The notes: generated by a model not told the origin, from the sequence alone. Counted from the stretch's first letter, positions 45,205 to 54,744 are shown. The stretch: 64,000 bases of DNA from Enterococcus sp. BWR-S5 (GCF_016745255.1 NZ_JADOEQ010000017.1:40732-104731), one strand, 5' to 3'. Made by a program: numbers and translations.

Positions 45205-46059
45205 ATGAAAAAAAGAACACCTATAGGGAAAAATATTTCCCGTATGTTTTTGGCCTTTCTTTCCTCTGTATTCTTAGCTTCTTTTCTCCTTTTATTGAGT
45301 CTGTATCTGACATTATTCAGTGGGTCGTATATGGAGAAGCAAGCGGAAAAATCTGAGTATTACTCTCAGCTGACAGAAGAAATTAATCGCCAAATAGAGA
45401 ATAGTGCGTTAGGAAGCAATATACCGGCGGGTATCTTAGCCGATGCTGTTTCCGAAGACTATGTAAAAGAAGATGTAAATGCTTATTTTACAGCAATGTA
45501 TGAACCGAAAAAGACGTTTGCCATTGTAAGTGGTCCAAAAATTAACGAATCTATTCTTACGAAGATTAAACAATATGCGAGTGAAAATAATATTGAAGTA
45601 ACGGCGGAAACAGAAGCCTCAATTCAAACGCTTGCCGATCGTTCTGTTGAAATTTACGATGGGTATATCGAATTGCCATTTCTGATTTCCTTTACACAGC
45701 GTGTCATGGCGTTTAAATCAAAACTTCTATTGTTTATGGCTGTGTGCGGCGCTCTTTGTGTCTTGTTGAGTATTGCGCTGTTCAGGTCACTAAGAGGATA
45801 TCTTCATCGATTGCTTAGATATTTGGAGTATATATTTGCAGGCAGCGGCTTGTTGATGTTAACATTCCCTACAATCGTTTTTGCTTCAGGAACATTGAAG
45901 CGGTTGGGAATCCAGTCTAAAGCTATGTATGATTTTGTTCAGGCGTATCTATCCAGCTTCCTATGGATGTTCATCTTTATGGGACTGGTGGCTGTAGCAG
46001 CAGGAATTCTTTTCGCTTTTCTAAGTGAATATCAAAGAAAACGCCTCTTTCGACAGTAA
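45205..46059 (+). CDS. Membrane protein of the sortase cassette, unknown function
   Basis: This 284-residue protein has a first transmembrane helix at ~15-40, an extracellular region of ~125 residues (~42-165, charged, helical), then three helices at ~173-193, ~208-230 and ~245-270, ending in an Arg/Lys tail. No enzyme motif is seen. It starts 18 bp after the sortase gene with AGGGGAG, so it is in the same operon. It could position the substrate or sortase, or sense envelope state; these are guesses. The family is not recognised. Confidence 0.65.
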   Translation: MKKRTPIGKNISRMFLAFLSSVFLASFLLLLSLYLTLFSGSYMEKQAEKSEYYSQLTEEINRQIENSALGSNIPAGILADAVSEDYVKEDVNAYFTAMYEPKKTFAIVSGPKINESILTKIKQYASENNIEVTAETEASIQTLADRSVEIYDGYIELPFLISFTQRVMAFKSKLLLFMAVCGALCVLLSIALFRSLRGYLHRLLRYLEYIFAGSGLLMLTFPTIVFASGTLKRLGIQSKAMYDFVQAYLSSFLWMFIFMGLVAVAAGILFAFLSEYQRKRLFRQ

Positions 46060-46312
46060 AAGAGAGAAATTGGATGTACTGGCAATCTACTTCAAAAATA
46101 GGACGGCTATCTTGGCTTGATCATAAGTGAGTTCTCTTGCTTTTGGGAGAGTGGCGATGACTTAAAATTAAGTTTTTGCTACAATGATAGTGTTTCATTT
46201 TTTGAATGACGTCTTATTTTCGAAGTAATCCATAGTTATGCAGTTTTACTGGCAGAACAGCATGCCAAAATTTTTAGATTTTATGGTAAGATATAGCGTT
46301 GGAGGGATACAC

Positions 46313-46546
46313 ATGTCAAAAAAGAATAAAGATATTGAAGTTAGAATAGAAGAGGAACAGCAAAAAGTTGACGGACAGCAAGTAATCATTACTAAGCTAT
46401 TGATAGGCAAAAAGGAAATTGGTCGAATTGTTCCTAAGGATAGTAAGAAGTTTACCCTTGAAATGAACAGCGAAAATACTGGAACAGTGAAGTCTGTTGA
46501 AGAGGGAATTGAGACAATTATTCGTCAGTGGAATCTGGCAGAATAA
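46313..46546 (+). CDS. DUF2969 family protein
   Basis: This 77-residue protein of mixed charge begins MSKKNKDIEVRIEEE and ends with a helix containing EEGIETIIRQWNL. The length and pattern match the DUF2969 family of Lactobacillales, whose function is not known. The ATG at 46313 has GGAGGG at 46301-46306, six bases upstream; the longer frame from 46238 lacks any site. It precedes the tRNA pair but has its own transcription unit. Confidence 0.75.
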   Translation: MSKKNKDIEVRIEEEQQKVDGQQVIITKLLIGKKEIGRIVPKDSKKFTLEMNSENTGTVKSVEEGIETIIRQWNLAE

Positions 46547-46572
46547 AAGAAAAAATTTTTTTAAAATAACAC

Positions 46573-46601
46573 TTGCATTTCCAGAAAAAATTATGTATTA
46601 T
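46573..46601 (+). promoter_or_regulatory. Promoter of the tRNA pair
   Basis: TTGCAT (46573-46578), a 17-bp spacer and TATTAT (46596-46601), 30 bp before tRNA-Tyr. Confidence 0.7.
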
Positions 46602-46630
46602 AAGTAAGTCAGGTTTTTAAGAAACCTCTT

Positions 46631-46711
46631 GGAGGAGTAGCGAAGTGGCTAAACGCGACGGACTGTAAATCCGTTCCTTAGGGTTCAGTGGTTCGAATCC
46701 ACTCTCCTCCA
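46631..46711 (+). tRNA. tRNA-Tyr (GTA)
   Basis: This 81-base gene has a long variable arm, as expected for a class II tRNA-Tyr in bacteria. The acceptor stem GGAGGAG pairs with CTCCTCC, the discriminator base is A, and the anticodon is GTA in CTGTAAAT. The T-loop GTTCGAATC is intact. CCA is not encoded and must be added by CCA transferase. Confidence 0.97.
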
Positions 46712-46722
46712 TTTTTTATTTT

Positions 46723-46794
46723 TGGGGTATAGCCAAGTGGTAAGGCAACGGACTTTGACTCCGTCACTCGTTGGTTCGAATCCAGCTACCCCAG
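46723..46794 (+). tRNA. tRNA-Gln (TTG)
   Basis: This 72-base gene has acceptor stem TGGGGTA pairing with TACCCCA, discriminator G, anticodon TTG in CTTTGAC, and T-loop GTTCGAATC. It lies 11 bp after tRNA-Tyr in the same transcript. CCA is not encoded. Confidence 0.97.
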
Positions 46795-46884
46795 TCTGTA
46801 GGAGTTGTTCATTATGAATGAGCAGCTCTGTTTTTATATTATTTATGATCATATTTCTATTAAAAATCAGAGGAGAGCGATCGT

Positions 46885-47037
46885 ATGAAATTAAAAGAGA
46901 AAATTACTGACACGGCAGAAAGACTGTATGATTTATCAAAACAAAAAAAGTACAATGTAAGCTTTGGTTTGACGAATAAAATAACTTCTGACAGAAAAAC
47001 AGCCCATAATAAAAAATGGCAGGCAAAAAACAGATAA
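46885..47037 (+). CDS. Small basic protein, 50 residues
   Basis: This frame encodes a Lys-rich peptide beginning MKLKEKITDTAERLYDLSKQ and ending NKKWQAKNR. GAGGAG lies about nine bases upstream of the ATG, and a strong terminator follows 17 bp after the stop, so it is likely expressed, perhaps by readthrough from the tRNA promoter. It is unrecognised, with no signal peptide. The length, charge and placement suggest a nucleic-acid- or ribosome-associated small protein, but this is only a guess. Confidence 0.6.
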   Translation: MKLKEKITDTAERLYDLSKQKKYNVSFGLTNKITSDRKTAHNKKWQAKNR

Positions 47038-47053
47038 TTACGTTAAAAGCATA

Positions 47054-47093
47054 AATCTCCTTCATCAGTGATTGATGAAGGAGATTCTTTTTT
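47054..47093. terminator. Bidirectional terminator
   Basis: AATCTCCTTCATCA (47054-47067) pairs with TGATGAAGGAGATT (47073-47086), followed by CTTTTTTC. It lies directly at the end of the - strand TetR gene and closes the + strand small gene too. Confidence 0.9.
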
Positions 47094-47699
47094 CTATTTT
47101 TCTATTTCAATACCCAGAACAGTTAAATGCCCATTACCAACCAGCTTGATAACAAGTCTGGCCAAGTGATTAGGAGTCATATCTGTTTCGCTGGTTACCC
47201 ACCAATGGAGAGTGCCGATAAAGATGGATGTCATATACTCAATAATAAAGTCGATGGGAACTTCGATATCATTTTCTGTAATTTTTAATTGAGCCAGCGT
47301 ATCTGCATATTTTTCATAAAGAATATCTGCCAGCTTTCTTCGTAGTATCTCATTTGAACTGCCATCCATAATTGTGAGGAAGAAATTCTTATTTTTATGA
47401 ATATTGTTATAAATTGTAGTAAGCAGCAATTCGATTTTTTTTACTTCAATCCTATTCCCTTGAATGGTTTTGTCTGCATCAAGAACTGAAGTAAAAGCCT
47501 TGACTGCAAAATCGAAGATTTGGTCATAGAGGTCTTGCTTATCCTTAAAGTGAGCGTAGAAAGTCGCTCGATTAATCATTGCCCGATCGGCGATTTCCTG
47601 AATAGTAATTGCCTCAAAGCCTTTTTCTTCGACAAGGTGGAAAAAAGCTTCAATAATCATTTTATGCGTACGCATAACTCTCAGATCTTTCTTTTTCAT
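47094..47699 (-). CDS. TetR-family regulator
   Basis: This 201-residue protein has an N-terminal TetR helix-turn-helix (~8-55; ITIQEIADRAMINRATFYAHFKDKQDLY) and a helical ligand-binding C-terminal domain of the DhaS-like type with TSIFIGTLHWWV. It is divergent from the 1,414-residue activase-like gene, and a 22-bp palindrome in the shared 194-bp region overlaps its own probable -35. Repression of both genes is inferred. The inducer is unknown. The stop codon lies directly beside a bidirectional terminator. Confidence 0.88.
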   Translation of the reverse strand: MKKKDLRVMRTHKMIIEAFFHLVEEKGFEAITIQEIADRAMINRATFYAHFKDKQDLYDQIFDFAVKAFTSVLDADKTIQGNRIEVKKIELLLTTIYNNIHKNKNFFLTIMDGSSNEILRRKLADILYEKYADTLAQLKITENDIEVPIDFIIEYMTSIFIGTLHWWVTSETDMTPNHLARLVIKLVGNGHLTVLGIEIEK

Positions 47700-47838
47700 T
47701 CGCGAATTTCCTTTCTAAAAGACAACAATTTTTATAAGTTTGTTGCTTATCTCACAAAATAGGAGCTTTTGCTTGTTGCAAAAAAATTTATTTCTTCCTA
47801 AAATAGACATAAGTATTATAACAAACACAATGTAAGTT

Positions 47839-47860
47839 AATCAACAGTGTGTTGTTGATT
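47839..47860. promoter_or_regulatory. Candidate TetR operator and tetR promoter
   Basis: AATCAACA (47839-47846) and TGTTGATT (47853-47860) form an inverted repeat around six bases. On the - strand, TTGATT (47844-47839), an 18-bp spacer and TATAAT (47820-47815) make a good promoter for the TetR gene, so the palindrome covers its -35. It also lies 34 bp upstream of the activase start. Confidence 0.6.
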
Positions 47861-47893
47861 GTGAATTGTTTCTCTTAGAAATGGAGGTCAACA

Positions 47894-50800
47894 ATGAAAC
47901 TAAGAGCAGGGATTGATGTCGGTTCAACAACCGTCAAATTAGTGATTGTCGATGAAAATAATGAAACGAAATACGCAAAATACGAGCGTCATTACTCAGA
48001 TGTAAAGGCGGCAACGGAGCGCGTACTGAATGAAGCGAAAGAACTATTAGGTGAAGAAACACCTCTAACAATGATGATTACAGGCTCAGGTGGTATGGGA
48101 CTATCTGATGTGTTGGAAATTCCATTCGTTCAGGAGGTTATTGCCTGTACGAAAACAGTAGAAGAAATTATCCCCGAAACAGATGTTGCTATTGAATTGG
48201 GTGGTGAAGATGCAAAGATTACTTTCTTTGAAGGGGCATTAGAACAGCGGATGAACGGAAGCTGCGCCGGAGGAACCGGTGCATTTATCGATCAGATGGC
48301 TGTATTGTTGAAAACGGATGCCAATGGTGTCAATGAGCTAGCTAAAAACTATCAAACGATTTATCCAATTGCATCTAGATGCGGTGTTTTTGCTAAGACG
48401 GATGTTCAGCCATTAATCAATGAAGGCGCAGCGAAGGAAGACATCGCTGCCAGTATCTTCCAAGCAGTTGTCAATCAAACAATCGCCGGACTGGCGGCTG
48501 GAAGAAAAATTAAAGGGAAGATTGCTTTTCTAGGCGGTCCATTATTCTTCATGTCAGAATTGCGCCGTCGCTTTATCGAAACCTTAGATATTCAGCCTGA
48601 GGATGTCATTTTTCCTGAAAATCCGCAGCTTTTTGTTGCGATGGGAGCGGCTATCTATTCAGAGGACGCAGAAGAAACAACATTGCAAGCGATTCTTGGT
48701 CGTTTAACTGGTGGTGACAGCGAGCAGTTGAAGCCTACGGATACTCTGGAACCATTATTCAACGATGAGCAAGAGTTGAATGCTTTCAGAGAGCGTCATG
48801 GACAGGCAAAAGCAAAAGAGAAGGACTTAGCTTCTCATAAAGGTGTAGCCTTTTTGGGGATTGATGCAGGATCAACAACAACCAAGGTGACGTTGATTGA
48901 CGAGGAAGGGAATCTGCTGTTTTCATTTTATGGAAACAATCAAGGTCAGCCTCTTGAAACGACGATGGAGGTATTAAAAGACTTATACAGCCAATTACCT
49001 GAAGGAGTTTTTATCGGAAAATCTGCAGTGACAGGTTATGGTGAACACTTAATCAAGAATGCCTTGAAGGTCGATATCGGTGAAGTAGAAACGATGGCGC
49101 ATTATAAAGCTGCCGATCATTTTCAACCTGGCGTAGACTTTATTCTGGATATTGGCGGTCAGGATATGAAGGCTATGACCATTAAAGAAGGGGTACTTTC
49201 TTCTATCCAATTGAACGAAGCTTGTTCATCAGGTTGTGGTTCGTTTATCGAAACCTTTGCGAAATCTCTAAACTATGACGTGAAGGATTTTGCGTTGGAA
49301 GCGTTAGGGTCAAAAGGTCCGGTAGACTTAGGCTCACGTTGTACGGTATTTATGAATTCAAAAGTGAAACAGGTACAAAAGGAAGGGGCTTCTGTCGGTG
49401 ATATTTCGGCAGGACTATCCTATTCTGTTATAAAAAACGCGATTTATAAGGTAATCAAGGTTCGCCGTCCGGAAGAGCTTGGAACAAAGATTGTTTGTCA
49501 GGGCGGAACATTTTACAATGAAGCGGTTCTGAGAGCGTTTGAAATGATTAGCGGAAGAGAAGTTGTCCGTCCATCAATCGCTGGTTTGATGGGAGCCTAT
49601 GGTTCAGCTTTGATCGCTTTAGAAAACTATGAGCTTGGAGAAGAAACAGCACTCCTGTCGGCAGAAGAGCTAGATGCTTTTACTGCGGAGAAGGAGTTCA
49701 CTCATTGTGGCCTTTGCGAAAATAATTGTATGATGACTGTCACTATCTTTTCGGATGGTCGTCAGTTCATCACAGGAAACCGTTGTGAACGAGGCGCGAG
49801 AATCAAAGTGAAGCGGGAAGACCGTAAAGTCAATTTGGTGGATTATAAATATCGCCGTCTGTTCAAGTATCGTCCATTAAAAGAGAAGGACGCTGTGCGA
49901 GGAACAGTTGGGATTCCGCGTGTGCTGAACATGTATGAAAACTATCCACTGTGGTTTACCTTCTTTACTGATTTAGGCTACAGGGTGGAGCTGTCACCTC
50001 GTTCAAACAAAGAGCTGTACGAACAGGGAATGGAGACAATTCCAAGTGATACCGCCTGTTATCCAGCTAAAATCACACATGGCCATATTCAGGCGATGAT
50101 TGATAAAGGGATTCCAATGATTTTCTATCCAGGTGTTGTATTCGAAAGACAGGAGGATGCGAATGCGGACAATCACTTTAACTGTCCAATCGTTCAAAGC
50201 TATCCAGACGTTATCAGAAATAATGTGGATGATATCCGCGAAGGAAAAGTCGATTACCGTAATCCTTTTATCAATCTTGCGAATGAAGAATCAGTCGCTG
50301 ATGTTTTGGCTGTTACCTTCCAAGATTTAGGAATCACGAAAGAAGAGGTTCAAAAGGCACTGCATCACGGATATGAAGAGCTGGAAAACTTCAAAGAAGA
50401 TATTCGCAACAAAGGGGAAGAAACCCTATTGATGCTAAATCAGAAAGGGCAGAAGGGTGTTGTCCTATCAGGCCGTCCGTATCATTTGGACCCAGAAATT
50501 AATCACGGAATTGCTGATGTAATCACGCAGGAAGGCTTCCACGTATTGACAGAAGATAGCATTTCCCATTTAGGTGATATCAATAATCTGCGAGTAGTGA
50601 ATCAATGGGTGTATCATTCAAGATTATATGCAGCAGCAAAAGTTGTTGCGAAAACTAAGAATCTTGAGCTGGTTCAGCTGAATTCCTTCGGATGTGGACT
50701 TGATGCTGTAACGACCGATCAGGTAGAAGAAATCATGGAACAGCATGGGAAAATCTATACGGTGTTGAAAATTGATGAAGGCTCAAATCTTGGGGCTATT

Positions 50801-52138
50801 CGCATTCGTCTTCGATCCTTAAAAGCTGCTGTTGGTGAGCGAGACCGTCGCGGCTTTGAACCAAAGATTCAGGAAGAAACACAGGAAAAAATCATCTTCA
50901 CAAAACAAATGAAGAAGAACCATACCTTGCTTTTACCAATGCTTAGTCCCATCCATCAGACAGGATTGGTAGACTTAGCACTGAAGGCGTCCGGCTATAA
51001 TGTGGTTTGTTTACCGGCAGAGGACCGTGAGGCGATTAATGTTGGTTTGAAATATGTCAATAATGATTCCTGTTATCCGGCAATTATTTCCATTGGTCAG
51101 CTGGTTGAAGCTCTTCAAAGCGGTGACTATGATTTAAATAATGTTAGTGTAATGATGACACAGACAGGTGGCGGCTGTCGAGCAACGAACTACATCCCAT
51201 TGCTTAGAAAAGCATTGAACGATGCTGGATTTCCACAGGTTCCTGTCATCTCAATTTCTCTTGGAAACAAGGGAGTAGAATCCAGCCCAGGCTTCAAATT
51301 TACACTGCCTATGTTGAAACGAGTGGCGATTTCATTCTTATATGGTGATTTGTTTGAGCGTGTTGTTTACCGCACACGTCCGTATGAAACTGAACCGGGA
51401 ATGATTGACCGGATGCATGAGGAATGGTTGAAGAAAATCGAAAAAAATATTCGTAACGGTTCGTTGACACAATTTAATCGAAACATGAAGAAAATTATCA
51501 AAGACTTTGATGAGGTTCCATTATTAGATATTGAAAAACCAAAAGTCGGTGTCGTAGGAGAAATCCTTGTTAAGTACTCACCAACTGCAAATAATGATAT
51601 TGTTCGACTGCTGGAGGCCGAAGGTGCTGAAGCTGTTGTACCAGATATCGTTGGATTCATGAACTATTCTTTATATAATCAGATATTCAAATATGAAAAT
51701 CTGGGGATGTCTAAGAAGAGCAAAATGATTGCTGAATTTGCCATTCGAATGATTGAGATGGTTGAAAAACCAATGGATAAGGCGTTAAGAAGCTCAGCGC
51801 GCTTTGATGGCATCACATCAATTTATGAGCTGGCTGAGGATGCCGGTAAAATTCTGTCTATCGGAAATCATACGGGTGAGGGGTGGTTCCTGACAGGCGA
51901 AATGATTGAGCTGTTGAAGACAGGTGTTAATAATATCGTTTGTATGCAGCCGTTCGGTTGTCTGCCAAACCACGTTGTTGGTAAAGGAGTAATCAAGGAG
52001 CTTAGACATCAATACCCTAAAGCTAATATAGCCGCCGTCGATTATGATCCAGGGGTATCATTGGTGAATCAATTGAATCGAATTCGATTGATGATGGCAA
52101 CTGCCAACAAGATGATGAAGGAAGAGGTTCATTCTTAA
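47894..52138 (+). CDS. Giant 2-hydroxyacyl-CoA dehydratase activase-like protein
   Basis: This 1,414-residue cytoplasmic protein has two ASKHA-type activase modules of the BcrAD/BadFG/HgdC kind (~4-255 with [13 protein letters not shown]; ~318-580 with [14 protein letters not shown]). Each has a Cys-rich loop ([22 protein letters not shown]) and an iron-sulfur Cys ([25 protein letters not shown]). A four-Cys motif follows at ~610-645 (HCGLCENNC...NRCERG), then a DUF2229-like and a dehydratase-subunit-like C-terminal half (~660-1414). Activases use ATP to drive low-potential electrons into radical dehydratases. No separate HgdA/HgdB genes are adjacent, so the C-terminal half may supply the partner. 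Function in enterococci is not established. It is transcribed away from a TetR gene. Confidence 0.85.
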   Translation: MKLRAGIDVGSTTVKLVIVDENNETKYAKYERHYSDVKAATERVLNEAKELLGEETPLTMMITGSGGMGLSDVLEIPFVQEVIACTKTVEEIIPETDVAIELGGEDAKITFFEGALEQRMNGSCAGGTGAFIDQMAVLLKTDANGVNELAKNYQTIYPIASRCGVFAKTDVQPLINEGAAKEDIAASIFQAVVNQTIAGLAAGRKIKGKIAFLGGPLFFMSELRRRFIETLDIQPEDVIFPENPQLFVAMGAAIYSEDAEETTLQAILGRLTGGDSEQLKPTDTLEPLFNDEQELNAFRERHGQAKAKEKDLASHKGVAFLGIDAGSTTTKVTLIDEEGNLLFSFYGNNQGQPLETTMEVLKDLYSQLPEGVFIGKSAVTGYGEHLIKNALKVDIGEVETMAHYKAADHFQPGVDFILDIGGQDMKAMTIKEGVLSSIQLNEACSSGCGSFIETFAKSLNYDVKDFALEALGSKGPVDLGSRCTVFMNSKVKQVQKEGASVGDISAGLSYSVIKNAIYKVIKVRRPEELGTKIVCQGGTFYNEAVLRAFEMISGREVVRPSIAGLMGAYGSALIALENYELGEETALLSAEELDAFTAEKEFTHCGLCENNCMMTVTIFSDGRQFITGNRCERGARIKVKREDRKVNLVDYKYRRLFKYRPLKEKDAVRGTVGIPRVLNMYENYPLWFTFFTDLGYRVELSPRSNKELYEQGMETIPSDTACYPAKITHGHIQAMIDKGIPMIFYPGVVFERQEDANADNHFNCPIVQSYPDVIRNNVDDIREGKVDYRNPFINLANEESVADVLAVTFQDLGITKEEVQKALHHGYEELENFKEDIRNKGEETLLMLNQKGQKGVVLSGRPYHLDPEINHGIADVITQEGFHVLTEDSISHLGDINNLRVVNQWVYHSRLYAAAKVVAKTKNLELVQLNSFGCGLDAVTTDQVEEIMEQHGKIYTVLKIDEGSNLGAIRIRLRSLKAAVGERDRRGFEPKIQEETQEKIIFTKQMKKNHTLLLPMLSPIHQTGLVDLALKASGYNVVCLPAEDREAINVGLKYVNNDSCYPAIISIGQLVEALQSGDYDLNNVSVMMTQTGGGCRATNYIPLLRKALNDAGFPQVPVISISLGNKGVESSPGFKFTLPMLKRVAISFLYGDLFERVVYRTRPYETEPGMIDRMHEEWLKKIEKNIRNGSLTQFNRNMKKIIKDFDEVPLLDIEKPKVGVVGEILVKYSPTANNDIVRLLEAEGAEAVVPDIVGFMNYSLYNQIFKYENLGMSKKSKMIAEFAIRMIEMVEKPMDKALRSSARFDGITSIYELAEDAGKILSIGNHTGEGWFLTGEMIELLKTGVNNIVCMQPFGCLPNHVVGKGVIKELRHQYPKANIAAVDYDPGVSLVNQLNRIRLMMATANKMMKEEVHS

Positions 52139-52197
52139 AAAGGGATGAGCGGTACAGACTGAAGTGCTGTACGAAATGTTGAACACTGAGAAAAGAG

Positions 52198-52252
52198 AAT
52201 CCTCCTATACAGAACAGTTGAAAGCTGAATATTCTGTGTAGGGGGAATTTTT
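52198..52252 (+). terminator. Intrinsic terminator after the activase-like gene
   Basis: AATCCTCCTATACAGAA (52198-52214) pairs, with wobbles, with TTCTGTGTAGGGGGAATT (52232-52249), followed by TTT. A second nested hairpin, CTGCA..GGCT/AGCC..TGCAG, lies at 52311-52338 with six T further on (52348-52353). Otherwise the 355-bp gap to the GntR gene is empty until its promoter. Confidence 0.7.
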
Positions 52253-52433
52253 AGACTAAGAATAGTTTCACTCAAATGCTTGATAAAACTAGGTGAGCAT
52301 TCCTTAATTACTGCAGCTGGCTGGTTAGCCAATTGCAGATTCAGCTCTTTTTTGGGGACTTTTTTATGTAAAAGAATGATTAGACCAAAGCGCCTGTAAA
52401 AGGGCATTTTCCTTTTAAGACATAAAATGAGAC

Positions 52434-52462
52434 TTGTTAATGAGGTATATACCAGTTATAAT
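52434..52462 (+). promoter_or_regulatory. GntR-gene promoter with operator in the spacer
   Basis: TTGTTA (52434-52439), a 17-bp spacer and TATAAT (52457-52462). The spacer contains the perfect palindrome GGTATATACC (52444-52453), which matches the GT-x-TA-x-AC core bound by HutC-type GntR regulators such as YvoA/NagR. Autorepression is inferred. Confidence 0.7.
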
Positions 52463-52493
52463 TAAAGAAATAGGGAAATGAGGAGGGGAGCAG

Positions 52494-53201
52494 ATGACAT
52501 CATCTTTACCAATTTATTTACAAATACATGACAAGATTAAGGAAGACATTGAAAAAGGTCTATGGGCGATTGGCGATCGCCTGCCTTCTGAGCGGGAGTT
52601 GGCCGTGCAGTTTAATGTCAGCCGTATGACACTTCGTCAAGCAATACAAACGCTTGCAGATGAGGGAATATTGGAACGGAAAATCGGTTCAGGTACCTAT
52701 GTTGCCAGACAGAAAGTCCAAGAGAAAATGATTGGAACAACTAGCTTTACTGAAATTATGGTCTCTCAAAATCGGACACCATCCAGTAAAACAGTTTCTT
52801 ACTTTATCACACATCCAAGTTCCAGCGAGTTGGAGAAGCTTCAGCTGTCAGAGGATGAATCAATTCTTCGTATGGAACGGATTCGTTATGCCGATAGTGT
52901 GCCCATTTGTTTTGAAGTAGCTAGTATTCCGTATTCTTTAATTGATAAATATAGTAAATCTGAGGTTAGCCAATCTTTGTATAAAACACTTGAGGAAAAG
53001 GGCGGCTATAAAATTGGACAGGCGAATCAGACTATTTCTGCGATGCTGGCTTCTGAGCAAATTGCTGAATATCTGGAAATCAAAAGAGGCGAAGCGATTC
53101 TTCGTCTTCGTCAAATATCCTATCTTGAAGATGGGCGACCTTTTGAGTATGTGCGGACACAATATGCGGGCAACCGTTTTGAATTTTATCTTGAAAAATA
53201 A
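52494..53201 (+). CDS. GntR-family regulator, HutC/UTRA type
   Basis: This 235-residue repressor has an N-terminal winged helix of the GntR family (~4-70; LPSERELAVQFNVSRMTLRQAI) and a UTRA ligand-binding domain (~90-230). UTRA domains usually bind sugar phosphates or amino acid derivatives; the best-known Firmicutes relative controls N-acetylglucosamine use. No sugar genes are adjacent, so targets probably lie elsewhere. A palindrome in its promoter suggests autoregulation. The ATG follows GGAGGGGAG. It precedes an AAC(6')-like gene, and no terminator is seen between them. Confidence 0.9.
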   Translation: MTSSLPIYLQIHDKIKEDIEKGLWAIGDRLPSERELAVQFNVSRMTLRQAIQTLADEGILERKIGSGTYVARQKVQEKMIGTTSFTEIMVSQNRTPSSKTVSYFITHPSSSELEKLQLSEDESILRMERIRYADSVPICFEVASIPYSLIDKYSKSEVSQSLYKTLEEKGGYKIGQANQTISAMLASEQIAEYLEIKRGEAILRLRQISYLEDGRPFEYVRTQYAGNRFEFYLEK

Positions 53202-53222
53202 GTAATGGAAGGAGAGGCAATC

Positions 53223-53313
53223 ATGAAAATTCGCTATCCCTGTTAAGCCAGCCGACGAAAGAGCATTCGAGGACCGCCGATTTTATTGTTTTATGTGGAA
53301 TAAAATCATATAA
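53223..53313 (+). pseudogene. Possible frameshifted small ORF upstream of the acetyltransferase
   Basis: A strong GGAAGGAGAGG precedes ATG at 53223, but the frame encodes only MKIRYPC before TAA. Removing one A from the AAAA run at 53226-53229 would join the ATG to a 28-residue frame (beginning FAIPVKPADERAFEDRRFYC) that ends at 53313. It may be a frameshifted gene remnant, a sequencing error, or a chance frame; the short peptide could also act as a leader for the next gene. Confidence 0.2.
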
Positions 53314-53328
53314 ATCGGAGGAAAAGAA

Positions 53329-53799
53329 ATGACGATAGAATTAAGAAAATTTGAAGATACTGATTTACAATTGTTTGAAGCCTGGTTAAATGAAGCGCAT
53401 GTTGCAAAATGGTATCATGATCCGGAAGATTGGCTTTTAGAGGTGAAGGAGAGGAAGAGCACGTTCCACTTTTTACACCATTATATTGTCATGCATCAGG
53501 GCCGTCCAATTGGCTTTTGTCAGTATTATTTATTTGCATATAGTGGTGAAGACTGGCATGGAAAATACTCGCTAGAGGGAACATACAGTATTGACTACAT
53601 GATTGGTGAAAAACAGTCTATCGGACAAGGGTTAGGCAAGCAAATCGTTGCTCGTTTAACCGAAAAAATCATGAAGCTTGAAGGCTGTGAACGGATTATT
53701 GTGCAGCCGGAGATGGAAAACTTGGCTTCCTGCGGCGCTCTATTATCGAACGGCTATGCATTTGATGAAGAGAATAAGCTTTATATCTTAGAGAAATAG
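53329..53799 (+). CDS. GNAT acetyltransferase, AAC(6')-like
   Basis: This 156-residue protein has the Gcn5-related fold and follows the layout of aminoglycoside 6'-N-acetyltransferases: LRKFEDTDLQLFEAWLNEAHVAKWY at the start, PIGFCQYY, the acyl-CoA motif A around IGQGLGKQIVARL, and QPEMENLASCGALLSNGYAF near the end. Chromosomal AAC(6')-I enzymes occur in several enterococci, so weak aminoglycoside modification is possible, but many such GNATs have other substrates. It has a GGAGGAAAAG-type site. It follows the GntR gene with only the small broken frame between them, and a strong terminator lies downstream. Confidence 0.8.
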   Translation: MTIELRKFEDTDLQLFEAWLNEAHVAKWYHDPEDWLLEVKERKSTFHFLHHYIVMHQGRPIGFCQYYLFAYSGEDWHGKYSLEGTYSIDYMIGEKQSIGQGLGKQIVARLTEKIMKLEGCERIIVQPEMENLASCGALLSNGYAFDEENKLYILEK

Positions 53800-53929
53800 A
53801 AAAGGAGCGTGCTGAGAAACACTTGATGAAAGGCGTTTTTCAGTAGTATCCGGAGCAAAAGGGTTTTGCTTTAGAACTTCATCGTTTCCTAAGACATTAC
53901 ACAACAACCGTAGATCAGAATCAACTAAT

Positions 53930-53978
53930 AGAAGAGCCAAGGGATTCGCTTTTTTAGCGAACCCCTTGGCTCTTCTGT
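53930..53978. terminator. Bidirectional terminator between convergent genes
   Basis: AGAAGAGCCAAGGG with TTCGCT pairs with AGCGAA and CCCTTGGCTCTTCT around TTTTT. It separates the + strand acetyltransferase from the - strand YigZ gene. Confidence 0.85.
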
Positions 53979-53996
53979 TTCCTGATAATGACGAAA

Positions 53997-54647
53997 TCAA
54001 CGCTCTCTTTTTGAGGGGATAGCTAGTTCATGATAACTGGTGTCGCCTTCTTCGTAGGTAAATTGTCCACTTAGAAGCTCGGTTATTTCCTCAATAAATT
54101 GAGTGACCGTTTCCTCATCAACTAGGCAGATTACTGTGATTTTTTCGGTAAACAACGTCTCTTTTGTTGTATAGGCACTGGCCTCAAGAAAATTTTGGAG
54201 CTTTCCATGCTGTGAATAGTCAATAAACAACCTCACTTCCTGCTGCAGCTTCCCTTCGACTAATCCGATTGCATCAATTGCTTCTGATACCGCATGACTA
54301 TAGGCACGGATTAGACCACCGGCACCAAGCTTTGTTCCGCCAAAATAACGCGTAACGACAGCGGCTACGTTAATCAGCTCTTGCTTTTTCAAAACCTCAA
54401 GCATAGGCACTCCGGCAGTACCGCTAGGCTCTCCATCATCACTACTGCGCTGAATCTCGCTGTTCTCGCCAAGTATAAAGGCGCTGCAATTATGGTTCGC
54501 TTTCCAATGTTCTTTTTTTATCTCAGCAATAAATGCTTTTGCTTCTTCTTCCGTATAGACGCGTCTCATGAAACAAATAAATCTTGATTTTTTTATTTCG
54601 ATTTCATGTTCTCCGTTTTGGGCAATCGTAAAATAGTGGTCAATCAT
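53997..54647 (-). CDS. yigZ: YigZ/IMPACT family protein
   Basis: This 216-residue protein of the UPF0029/YigZ family has the typical N-terminal IMPACT domain (KKSRFICFMRRV, then SDDGEPSGTAGVPMLEVL and VVTRYFGGTKLGAGGLIRAYS) and a C-terminal ferredoxin-like DUF1949 domain (~140-210). In eukaryotes IMPACT modulates translation control through GCN1; the bacterial function is unclear, though nucleic acid or ribosome binding has been suggested. The start at 54647 (MIDHYF) has AAAGGAC about seven bases upstream; the longer frame from 54710 has no site. Confidence 0.9.
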   Translation of the reverse strand: MIDHYFTIAQNGEHEIEIKKSRFICFMRRVYTEEEAKAFIAEIKKEHWKANHNCSAFILGENSEIQRSSDDGEPSGTAGVPMLEVLKKQELINVAAVVTRYFGGTKLGAGGLIRAYSHAVSEAIDAIGLVEGKLQQEVRLFIDYSQHGKLQNFLEASAYTTKETLFTEKITVICLVDEETVTQFIEEITELLSGQFTYEEGDTSYHELAIPSKRER

Positions 54648-54744
54648 CGTCTCGTCCTTTTCTTCCATCATCATTAATACCAGTATAGAAAAAAAGAGAC
54701 TCTTAAGCAACTTGAAACCGCAAAAAGTTCATGGCTTGGAATAG

